Shown here in pieces: positions 57,460 to 64,000 of a stretch of 64,000 bases of DNA. Positions within the stretch are counted from its first letter, which is position 1; every line of letters starts with the position of its first letter. Where the stretch lies: the NCBI GenBank assembly GCA_004297545.1, contig SCTB01000085.1, positions 1 to 64,000 on the forward strand, in the 5' to 3' direction. A model generated the notes under the pieces. That model made no database searches and was not told the DNA's origin. It worked only from the letters and a program-made list of their open reading frames with translations. Source of the DNA: Alphaproteobacteria bacterium. Lineage in GTDB: Bacteria > Pseudomonadota > Alphaproteobacteria > Micavibrionales > UBA2020. The translations under genes were made by a program, and so were the position numbers.

Positions 57460-57714
57460 TTACTCGGAAAGCTTGAAGGGCTCAGTCGTCGCCTTGCCGT
57501 CCGCCGAGACGGTGATTTTCTCGATCCGCCCCTGCGCTTCCTTGAGCTTTGCATCGCAATATTTTTTAAGCGCCATGCCGCGCTCGTAGGAATCGATGGA
57601 GCTTTTCAGGTCGGCGGCTCCGGTTTCCAACTGGCGCACGATTTTTTCCAGTTCGGAGAGCGCCTCCTCGAAGCTGAGTTTCTCTAAGTCGGAGGCGGCG
57701 GCTGTTTTTGACAT
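57460..57714 (-). CDS. xseB: Exodeoxyribonuclease VII small subunit
   Basis: 84-residue helical hairpin subunit of ExoVII, which digests single-stranded DNA. LSFEEALSELEKIVRQLETGAADLKSSIDSYERGMALKKYCDAKLKEA is the family core, quoted here by its ends LSFEEAL and KYCDAKLKEA. I start at ATG 57714 after AAAGAGAAA; an in-frame ATG 33 bases upstream is possible. xseA is not in the window. The gene order xseB-ispA-dxs is conserved in Proteobacteria. Confidence 0.93.
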   Translation of the reverse strand: MSKTAAASDLEKLSFEEALSELEKIVRQLETGAADLKSSIDSYERGMALKKYCDAKLKEAQGRIEKITVSADGKATTEPFKLSE

Positions 57715-57762
57715 AACGTGTTTCTCTTTATTTACATCTTCTGACATAACACAGGGAAAACT

Positions 57763-58392
57763 TTACCCGGTTTTAACCGCCTTATGCATCGGCGCGGGTG
57801 CTTCCTGCGGAATCAGGCCGAGATTCATTTCCAGCGCGCCGCAGAGCATCTGGCCCAGCGTGATATGCATTTCCTGAATGCGGGCCGTGGTGGAAGAAGG
57901 CACGCGCAGCGCGATATCGCAAAGCGGCAGCATCTTGCCGCCCGACTTCCCCGTGAAGCCGACCGTCGTGATGCCCTGTTCGCGGCACTGTTCGAAAGCC
58001 TTCAGCACGTTTGGGCTGTTGCCGGAGGTGGAGATGCCGATAGCGAGATCCCCCTTACGGCCCAAGGCCTCGATCTGGCGAGAGAACAGGCGCTCGAAGC
58101 CGTAGTCGTTGCCGATGGCGGTCAGCGCCGATGTGTCCGTCGTCAACGCGATAGCGGCAATGGCGGCACGGTCTTTTTTGTAGCGTGCGGTGAGCTCGGT
58201 TGCGAGGTGTTGCGCATCCGCTGCGCTGCCGCCATTGCCGAAGAAGAATATCTTGCCGCCCTTTTCGATGCAGGCTGTCGCCGCCTTCAGCAGCTGTTCG
58301 AAGGCCTCCGCGCATTCCTGCCGGGTCAGGGCTGTGACGTCTTCGTGCTCGGTGAACTCGGACTGCCAGAAATTTTTGACATTAATGCGCAT
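57763..58392 (-). CDS. gmhA: Phosphoheptose isomerase (SIS domain)
   Basis: Converts sedoheptulose-7-P to D-glycero-manno-heptose-7-P for the LPS inner core. FFGNGGSAADAQHLATELTARY and GISTSGNSPNVLKAFEQ are the sugar-phosphate binding blocks, and the metal or active-site region EMHITLGQMLCGALE is present. 209 aa is normal. The ATG is 11 bases inside the end of the lipoprotein gene, so the two are coupled. A DiaA-like role is less likely given the close match to GmhA. Confidence 0.88.
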   Translation of the reverse strand: MRINVKNFWQSEFTEHEDVTALTRQECAEAFEQLLKAATACIEKGGKIFFFGNGGSAADAQHLATELTARYKKDRAAIAAIALTTDTSALTAIGNDYGFERLFSRQIEALGRKGDLAIGISTSGNSPNVLKAFEQCREQGITTVGFTGKSGGKMLPLCDIALRVPSSTTARIQEMHITLGQMLCGALEMNLGLIPQEAPAPMHKAVKTG

Positions 58393-58915
58393 TGTTTTCC
58401 TTGTTATAGGTGATCTGTTGCGGCGTCAGCTGGAACCCGGCTGTAATCTTGTACGCAGGGCCCTTCATTTTGTCCCGCAGAGGAATACGAACCTTGTGCT
58501 CCTCTGCCGAGGCGCCGGCCCCGGCATTATCGAAATCGACGGTAGTTGAAAACTCCTGCCTTTGCAAGATTTGGTCATCCGGCGACAGGACGGCGATAAA
58601 ATATGGAAATTTATATTCTTTCAGCTGCTCCCCTTTGGCGCCGCGGCGACCCGAGAAGACCAGCGACAGTTTGACGGAGACTTCCCCGTCGCGCGTGTAC
58701 TTGCAGGTACCCTCGACAGCGCCGCCCATAGAGGCCGAGGCCGCCAAGTCCGCCGCCGCCAGATGCGGAGCATCGCTGGCGATGACAGGGTAAAAGGAAG
58801 CCCCCCTCAAAACGCCTGTCATGGGACAGTCCGGCACCACTTCCGTCTTGTGCCCCAGCATCGAACAGCCAGCCAGGACCAGCAGGGTGCAGCAGAAAAG
58901 CGCTATCTTTTTCAT
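58382..58915 (-). CDS. Predicted lipoprotein
   Basis: 177 residues, family not recognised. Lipoprotein signal with lipobox LAGC ([17 protein letters not shown]). The mature part is beta-rich, with [21 protein letters not shown] and [20 protein letters not shown], resembling small envelope beta-sandwich proteins. I start at ATG 58915, which begins the lipoprotein signal; an ATG 18 bases upstream is possible. Coupled to gmhA by an overlap, so an envelope role linked to LPS is reasonable but not shown. Confidence 0.75.
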   Translation of the reverse strand: MKKIALFCCTLLVLAGCSMLGHKTEVVPDCPMTGVLRGASFYPVIASDAPHLAAADLAASASMGGAVEGTCKYTRDGEVSVKLSLVFSGRRGAKGEQLKEYKFPYFIAVLSPDDQILQRQEFSTTVDFDNAGAGASAEEHKVRIPLRDKMKGPAYKITAGFQLTPQQITYNKENNAH

Positions 58916-58999
58916 TGCCTGAATCCTTCGCATTTAAGGAACATAGCCGCCTTACCCCCTCGACTCAAGCCCCGCGGGGGCGATATAGTCCGCGAAGCC

Positions 59000-59944
59000 A
59001 TGACAAAGCCGAAACTGACCATATTGCTGGCCCGCCCCCGGGGATTTTGCGCCGGCGTCGACCGCGCCATCGAGATTGTCGAGAAGTCCCTCGCCAAGTT
59101 CGGTGCGCCCGTCTATGTGCGCCATGAGATTGTGCATAATAAACATGTCCTGGAGGGCCTGAAGGCAAAAGGGGCCATTTTCGTCAAGGAGCTGAATGAG
59201 GTCCCGGAAGGCGCTCCGGTCATTTTTTCCGCCCATGGCGTTCCCAAGCGCGTGCCGGAGGAGGCCCGGTGCCGCAACATGATCTACGTCGACGCCACCT
59301 GCCCGCTGGTCAGCAAGGTACACCGCGAGGCGGAGCTGCATCACCGTAACGGCCATAAAATCGTGCTCATCGGCCACCGGGGCCACCCGGAAGTCGTCGG
59401 CACGATGGGGCAGCTCCCCGAAGGGGCGGTCGTGCTGGTCGAAACCGTGGCGGATGTGGAAAAGCTCGATATACCCTCCTCCACCGCCATTGCCTATGTC
59501 ACGCAGACGACGCTTTCCATCGACGATACGAAGGAAATCGTGGAGGCCCTGCGCGCGAAATACCCAGGCGTCGCCGCCCCCCGGAAAGAGGATATATGTT
59601 ATGCCACGACCAACCGGCAGCTGGCGGTCAAGGATATCGCTCCCCGGTCGGATGCCGTCATCGTCATCGGATCGAAAAATTCCTCGAACTCCAACCGCCT
59701 TGTCGAGGTCGCCCGTGCCTATGGAGCCAAAAAAGCCCTGCTGGCCGATCGCGGCGAAGATATCCCCTGGGACGAGCTGAAGGACATTTCCACACTGGGA
59801 CTGACGGCAGGGGCCTCCGCCCCCGAAGTTCTTGTGCAGCGCGTCATAGATATGGCGCGGGAGCGCTTTGACGTGACACTGGAGACGGCGACGGTTGCCG
59901 AAGAGACTGTCATCTTTAAAGTTCCCCGGATTCTCGTGGCTTGA
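59000..59944 (+). CDS. ispH: 4-hydroxy-3-methylbut-2-enyl diphosphate reductase
   Basis: Last step of the MEP route, giving IPP and DMAPP with a 4Fe-4S cluster. The three cluster cysteines are in [24 protein letters not shown] and [11 protein letters not shown]; the substrate residues [10 protein letters not shown] and the EVLVQ tail region are present. 314 aa is normal. I start at ATG 59000; the open frame continues far upstream but is antisense to the lipoprotein gene and lacks family sequence. With thrB and rnhA it forms the common alphaproteobacterial ispH-thrB-rnhA order, here with one extra gene between. Confidence 0.96.
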   Translation: MTKPKLTILLARPRGFCAGVDRAIEIVEKSLAKFGAPVYVRHEIVHNKHVLEGLKAKGAIFVKELNEVPEGAPVIFSAHGVPKRVPEEARCRNMIYVDATCPLVSKVHREAELHHRNGHKIVLIGHRGHPEVVGTMGQLPEGAVVLVETVADVEKLDIPSSTAIAYVTQTTLSIDDTKEIVEALRAKYPGVAAPRKEDICYATTNRQLAVKDIAPRSDAVIVIGSKNSSNSNRLVEVARAYGAKKALLADRGEDIPWDELKDISTLGLTAGASAPEVLVQRVIDMARERFDVTLETATVAEETVIFKVPRILVA

Positions 59945-60061
59945 CCCGGAAATTTGATACATTGTTTCAAGATTAGTGCTTGATTTTGAAACTTCGACTC
60001 ATATAGTGAGGCCACCCTAACATTTAATTCTATAAACAGAATCAGGACGCGCAGAAAAGCC

Positions 60062-60583
60062 ATGGCGAAGTCGTACTGCCTGACCGTGGAAGTCAAAAGC
60101 GAAGCCATCGAGAACGGGCTTGGCTACATGATTGCCTTCAGCCTGCCCGACGACCGGCTGCAGCCGGACCAAGTGCCGGATTTCACGGCCTGGTCTGATC
60201 AGGTAAAGACGGCGGTGCTGCGTGCCGGCGACCAGGTTTACGACCCCGACCCCTATACGAAAAAGCTGGCGATCGCCGAGCTGATGAACGAACTCGCGCA
60301 GCTGAATGAGCGTTACGATATCCGCATCGGCGGGCAGGCGGGCATTCCGGCGGTTCAGATACAGTCGACCAACCCCTTCGACAACCAGATCGATATCGAG
60401 TTTTCGGGCAAGGACGGCGAATTCCATGTTTCCGAGCACGGGCTGCACGACCTGCAGCGCTCGAAAGTCGATGAAAACGGCAAGACCGGCTTTGTCGAGG
60501 GAACGCCGCATCACTTTCCCTTCACCAAGACCCTGCCGGCCGTCACGAAAAAGCCGCCGCAACCGCGCCCGCCCGGCCTTTAA
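60062..60583 (+). CDS. Uncharacterised protein between ispH and thrB
   Basis: 173 residues, family not recognised. Alpha/beta composition, no signal or membrane segment, with a Lys/Pro-rich tail (KKPPQPRPP). Features include VEVKSEAIENGLGYMIAF, a helical AIAELMNELAQLNERYDI and a short repeat-like IGGQAGIPAVQIQS. AGGACGCGCAG lies upstream of the ATG. It interrupts an otherwise conserved ispH-thrB-rnhA order, so it was probably inserted there. GC use is similar to that of the neighbours. Confidence 0.65.
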   Translation: MAKSYCLTVEVKSEAIENGLGYMIAFSLPDDRLQPDQVPDFTAWSDQVKTAVLRAGDQVYDPDPYTKKLAIAELMNELAQLNERYDIRIGGQAGIPAVQIQSTNPFDNQIDIEFSGKDGEFHVSEHGLHDLQRSKVDENGKTGFVEGTPHHFPFTKTLPAVTKKPPQPRPPGL

Positions 60584-60633
60584 AGACAGCATGCTGGTTT
60601 TAAGCCCTTTATTGCGCTAGTCTTTCTGGCGTC

Positions 60634-61605
60634 ATGGCCGTTTACACCCAGATTGAGGAAGAAGAAATCAAAAGCGTGCTGTCGCGTTTCGGCATCGGCA
60701 CGCTGATCTCCTTTAACGGCATCACGGAAGGCGTGGAAAACACCAATTACAGCCTGGAAACGACGACGGGCCGGTTCATCCTGACCATCGTCGAAAAACG
60801 TGCGAGCGCGGAAGAGCTGCCGTTTTACACGGGCTTTATGGGGCACCTGCGCGCGAAAGGCATCCCCTGCCCTGCGACGCTTCGGCAAAGCGGCGATGGC
60901 GAAATATTCATGTTGCGCGGCAAGCCCGCACTGCTGACCGAATTCCTGGAGGGCGCATGGCCGCGCGAGATAACGCCGCAGCACTGCCATGCGGTGGGCG
61001 AGCTGCTGGCGGCCATGCACCGTGCGGGCCGCGACTTTCCGGTGAAGCGCAAGAACACGATGTCGCTAGCCGCCTGGCAAAGCCTGATTCACGCCTGCGC
61101 CGCGCGCGCCGACGAGGTCGAGAAGGGACTTTTCGGCTTCCTTGACGCCGAACTGGACTTTCTTGAAAAGAACTGGCCGAAGTACCTGCCGCGCGGGGCG
61201 GTGCACGCGGATCTTTTCCCCGACAATGTTTTTTTCAAAGGCGATGAGATTTCAGGCGTCATCGACTTCTACTTTTCCTGCACCGACACGCTGGCCTACG
61301 ACCTGATGCTCACACTGAACCCGTGGTGCTTCGACTGGAAGGGCGATCTGGATGCCGGCAAGTCCCGCGCACTGCTTGAAAATTACCACCGCGCGCGGCC
61401 GCTCACGAAAAACGAGCTCAAGGCCCTGCCCTTTTTCGGGCGCGCGGCGGCGCTGCGAATCGTGGCGACCCGGCTCTACGACTGGCTGAATCCGGTCACG
61501 GGAGCCCTTGTCCGCGCCAAGGACCCCATGGAGCATGTGAAAATATTAAGGTTCCACCAGAAAGTGCAGTCCCTGGCCGACTATGGCTTCACAGGTGGCG
61601 CGTGA
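60634..61605 (+). CDS. thrB: Homoserine kinase, APH-fold type
   Basis: Phosphorylates homoserine in threonine synthesis. This is the alphaproteobacterial ThrB of the aminoglycoside phosphotransferase fold, not the GHMP type. [21 protein letters not shown] is the nucleotide lobe, [11 protein letters not shown] the catalytic HxDxxxxN loop and GVIDFYFSC the metal Asp. 323 aa is standard. Its TGA overlaps the GTG start of rnhA (GTGA). Confidence 0.94.
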   Translation: MAVYTQIEEEEIKSVLSRFGIGTLISFNGITEGVENTNYSLETTTGRFILTIVEKRASAEELPFYTGFMGHLRAKGIPCPATLRQSGDGEIFMLRGKPALLTEFLEGAWPREITPQHCHAVGELLAAMHRAGRDFPVKRKNTMSLAAWQSLIHACAARADEVEKGLFGFLDAELDFLEKNWPKYLPRGAVHADLFPDNVFFKGDEISGVIDFYFSCTDTLAYDLMLTLNPWCFDWKGDLDAGKSRALLENYHRARPLTKNELKALPFFGRAAALRIVATRLYDWLNPVTGALVRAKDPMEHVKILRFHQKVQSLADYGFTGGA

Positions 61606-62060
61606 AGAAGGTCGACCTTTTCACCGATGGCGCCTGCAGCGGCAATCCGGGACCCGGGGGCTGGGGGGCCCTGCTGCGGTACAATGGCAATGAAAAGGAG
61701 CTGTCGGGCGGGGAGGAACTGACGACCAACAACCGCATGGAGCTGAGAGCCGTCATCGCGGGCTTAAGCGCGATCAAGCCACCCTGCGCCGTCACCGTGC
61801 ATACGGACAGCGAATATGTCATGAAGGGCGTCACGCAGTATCTGGAAAACTGGAAAAAGCGCGGCTGGAAGACCTCCGACAAAAAGGATGTCAAGAATAT
61901 CGACCTCTGGCAGGAGCTGGACGCGCTGTTGCCGCTGAACGCCGTCAAATGGGTATGGGTGCGCGGCCATTCAGGCCATGTCGAGAACGAGCGCGTCGAT
62001 GCGCTGGCCCGCGCCGCCGTGCCGCAGCGTCGCCCGGATGCAACAGATACGACCGAATAA
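61602..62060 (+). CDS. rnhA: Ribonuclease HI
   Basis: Degrades the RNA strand of RNA-DNA hybrids. The four catalytic acidic residues are in [17 protein letters not shown] (D9), [20 protein letters not shown] and NERVDALAR, with the basic handle [16 protein letters not shown] between. 152 aa is normal. The start is GTG 61602, overlapping the thrB stop. Confidence 0.96.
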   Translation: MKKVDLFTDGACSGNPGPGGWGALLRYNGNEKELSGGEELTTNNRMELRAVIAGLSAIKPPCAVTVHTDSEYVMKGVTQYLENWKKRGWKTSDKKDVKNIDLWQELDALLPLNAVKWVWVRGHSGHVENERVDALARAAVPQRRPDATDTTE

Positions 62061-62067
62061 AAAACTG

Positions 62068-62082
62068 TTAACAATTTATTAG
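62068..62082. promoter_or_regulatory. Possible degenerate CtrA-type site
   Basis: TTAACAATTTATTAG is TTAA-N7-TTAG, one base off the CtrA pattern, 78 bases before the next ATG. Such sites occur by chance in AT-rich gaps. Confidence 0.2.
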
Positions 62083-62159
62083 GAACTTGCCCTGCATCCT
62101 GAAAGTATGGGGTTCCAAGGAACGTCCTTATCTCTCATCTTCGACAAGGAGGCAGGACC

Positions 62160-62537
62160 ATGAGACAGCAGCTGCAGAATGTTTCCCTTCCGGCGCTGAG
62201 CGGCAATGCCGACACCCTCACCCGCCATTTCCTGACCCAGTTCATGCACGAGCTCCAGCGCCAGCGTGGCAAGGATGCCTATTTCCGCATCTATGCCGCC
62301 ATCGAAAGCACCGCCGCGAAAACCGGGACGCCGCCTGAGGTCGTGGCGCGCGCGCTGGTCGAAAGCGGGCTGCGCGCCGCGCGGGAATCCTTCCCCGGAA
62401 AGTTCGTGGCCGCCGTGGAAAAGCGCGGCACGGAGCCGAAATGGAACATCGCCGCCGCGACCGAACAGCAGCGCGAGCTGCTCGAATTCTGGAACGCCGA
62501 CGTCACTGATTATAGACGGGAACGTCGCTTCCACTGA
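62160..62537 (+). CDS. Uncharacterised small protein
   Basis: 125 residues, family not recognised. Helical and basic, with no signal or membrane segment. Notable stretches are NADTLTRHFLTQFMHELQRQRGKDAYFRIYAAIES and FPGKFVAAVEKRGTEPKWN. A strong ribosome binding site AAGGAGG precedes the ATG, so I believe it is expressed. Its last 35 bases overlap the end of the convergent penicillin-binding protein gene, so the two mRNAs could pair there. Confidence 0.65.
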   Translation: MRQQLQNVSLPALSGNADTLTRHFLTQFMHELQRQRGKDAYFRIYAAIESTAAKTGTPPEVVARALVESGLRAARESFPGKFVAAVEKRGTEPKWNIAAATEQQRELLEFWNADVTDYRRERRFH

Positions 62538-63999
62538 AACCGCCGAAATCGCCCGACGACCAGCGCCTGATCATGCGCGAGAAGCCGTCATCGCCGCCGT
62601 GCGGCATGCGCCTGGCGTACGACGGCACATCGACGTTTATCGCCTGCTCCATGTAATCGTGCCAGAGCCGGGCCGGATATTTCCCGCCCGAGACCTTTTC
62701 CATGGCCGAGTCGTCGTCATTTCCCATCCAGATGCCGGTGATGAAGCGGTTGGTGTAGCCGATGAACCACGCGTCGCGGTAATTCTGCGACGTGCCGGTT
62801 TTGCCCGCGACGTGGCCGCGCGACAGCTGCGCCGCCTGCCCCGTGCCCTGGGCCACCACCTGGACCAGCATGCCGTCGAGCGCCGCGATGTCGCGGCCGC
62901 TGAACATCCTGGCGTGGGTGACATCTTCATGCTCGTAAAGGACATTGCCCTCGGAGTCCTCGATCGACAGGACGGCATAGGGCCAGATGGAGTAACCGCC
63001 GTTCGCGATCATGGCATAGGCATTGGTCATGTCGAGAAGCGTCGTTTCATCGGCGCCCAGGCCGGTGGCAAGTTCGGGCGCAAAAGGATGCGGAAAGTTG
63101 AACCGCTGCGCCACGTCGATCAGCGCCGCGATGCCCACGTCCTGCAACAGGCGCACCGTCGCCGTGTTCAGAGAACGGGCCAGCGCTTCGGTGAGCGTGA
63201 CTTCGCCGAAGTACCTGTCGTCGTAATTATGCGGTTTGTAGGGACCGGAGGTGATCGGCGCATCGAGGAGCTTGTTTTCGGGGTCATAGCCGGCCTCGAG
63301 CGCGGCCAGGTAGACGAAAGGCTTGAAGGCCGAGCCGGGCTGCCGCTGCGCCTGCGTGGCGCGGTTGAACTGGCTGGCTTCGTAATCGACGCCGCCGATC
63401 ATCGCAAGCACCGCGCCGTCGGGCCCCATCGTGACCAGCGCCGCCTGGGATATTTTCTGCTCGGGCTTGAGCTGCTTGAACAATGCCTTCTCGCGCGTTT
63501 CCGCCAGCAATTGCAATTGCGGCACGAAGGTCGTGCGCACGACAAGATCACGGCCGGCATCTGTGATGTAGGAGTCGATCTGTTCCGTCACCCAGTCGGC
63601 GAAGTAGCGGTTGAGATCGCCAGCGGCGGCGCCCGCCAGGCGTATGCGCGCCTCGTCCAGTTCCTGCTTTTTCATGCCCTTGTCGATATACCCCGCCTCT
63701 TCCATCTTCGCGATGACGGTCTTGGCGCGGTCACGGGCAAGCTTGGGGTTGGAGGACGGCGAATATTTGGAGGGCGCTTTCAAAAGACCCGCCAGCACCG
63801 CGCTTTCCCACAAGGTGATGTCGGTCGCGGGCTTGCCGAAATATGTCTTGGCGGCGGCGTCGATGCCATAGGCGCCGGAGCCGAAATAGACGCGGTTGAG
63901 ATAGGCGCTTAATATCTCCTCCTTGGTGAACCTGTGCTCGATCCAGAGCGCCAGCATGGCTTCCTGTATCTTCCGCCGCAGGGTCTTGTCGGGGGTGAG
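62503..63999 (-). CDS. mrcA: Class A penicillin-binding protein (PBP1A-like), 5' part beyond window
   Basis: Bifunctional peptidoglycan synthase. The visible 498 codons begin inside the glycosyltransferase domain (LTPDKTLRRKIQEA, EEILSAYLNRVYFGSGAYGIDAAA). The transpeptidase domain has SxxK in PGSAFKPFVYLAAL, SxN in SLNTATVRL and KTGT in GKTGTSQNYRDAWFIGYT. The N-terminus with its membrane helix lies past 64000, so the frame is open to the edge. The C-terminus ends soon after GGKYPARLWHDYM, without a long tail. The gene overlaps the convergent small gene by 35 bases. Confidence 0.93.
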   Translation of the reverse strand, partial: LTPDKTLRRKIQEAMLALWIEHRFTKEEILSAYLNRVYFGSGAYGIDAAAKTYFGKPATDITLWESAVLAGLLKAPSKYSPSSNPKLARDRAKTVIAKMEEAGYIDKGMKKQELDEARIRLAGAAAGDLNRYFADWVTEQIDSYITDAGRDLVVRTTFVPQLQLLAETREKALFKQLKPEQKISQAALVTMGPDGAVLAMIGGVDYEASQFNRATQAQRQPGSAFKPFVYLAALEAGYDPENKLLDAPITSGPYKPHNYDDRYFGEVTLTEALARSLNTATVRLLQDVGIAALIDVAQRFNFPHPFAPELATGLGADETTLLDMTNAYAMIANGGYSIWPYAVLSIEDSEGNVLYEHEDVTHARMFSGRDIAALDGMLVQVVAQGTGQAAQLSRGHVAGKTGTSQNYRDAWFIGYTNRFITGIWMGNDDDSAMEKVSGGKYPARLWHDYMEQAINVDVPSYARRMPHGGDDGFSRMIRRWSSGDFGGFSGSDVPVYNQ

Positions 64000-64000
64000 G

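Overview
The window reads as a contiguous stretch of chromosome from a GC-rich alphaproteobacterium. Clues are several gene orders typical of that class (kdsD-lptC-lptA-lptB-rpoN-hpf-ptsN; aroA near cmk-rpsA; xseB-ispA-dxs; ispH-thrB-rnhA; hsp20 followed by a DUF1150 gene), an NDUFS6-like CHCC zinc-finger protein, and TTAA-N7-TTAA (CtrA-type) sites. The species cannot be fixed from this sequence. A lineage near Micavibrionales or Rhodospirillales is only a guess.

Layout. 1-6657 (+): lipopolysaccharide export genes (kdsD end, lptC, lptA, lptB), a Rv2179c-like exoribonuclease, rpoN, hpf and ptsN. 6658-6794: a nested inverted repeat. 6795-7527 (-): hsp20 and DUF1150. 7656-11374 (-): a tight six-gene run from a Smr-like gene through cysS, a CHCC zinc finger and an IscU-like scaffold to two tandem unknown paralogs. 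11454-16651 (+): a dihydroorotase-like gene, a membrane GGDEF/EAL protein and aroA. 17113-21626 (+): a zinc-ribbon membrane protein, cmk and rpsA, then a Sel1-repeat membrane gene followed by a deleted copy of the rpsA 3' end. 21762-28551 (-): eight genes (M20 amidohydrolase, PP2C-like, ProX-like, thioredoxin-TPR, LON-domain, Trm112, leuA, DUF45 peptidase). tRNA-Gly(GCC) lies at 28755-28829. 29057-39247: unknown genes, a FadN/FadA-type beta-oxidation pair, a TerC pair, a UDP-sugar dehydrogenase and an HNH-like unknown. 39509-43611 (+): a four-gene envelope operon (lipoprotein, beta-propeller, two large tandem pseudopilins). 43612-45166: lipB, an unknown gene and tRNA-Leu(GAG). 45474-51485: malic enzyme, mgtE, ankyrin protein, isovaleryl-CoA dehydrogenase. 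51595-54223: an FNR-like regulator with a well-placed FNR-type box, a secreted unknown and a HExxH protein. 54337-58915 (-): dxs, ispA, xseB, gmhA and a lipoprotein. 59000-62060 (+): ispH, an unknown, thrB, rnhA. The right edge cuts through a class A penicillin-binding protein (-).

Most of the window is housekeeping: envelope biogenesis (LPS export and heptose synthesis, peptidoglycan), isoprenoid precursors, central carbon and fatty acid metabolism, and translation. The parts I would look at again are: the 11-bp-periodic TTAA array before cmk-rpsA; the rpsA-fragment duplication that supplies the last codons of the Sel1 gene; the two-pseudopilin operon; the FNR-type box at -41.5 of its own regulator gene; the HNH-like and HExxH proteins; and the repeats after tRNA-Leu. 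No CRISPR array, prophage, transposase or rRNA was seen.
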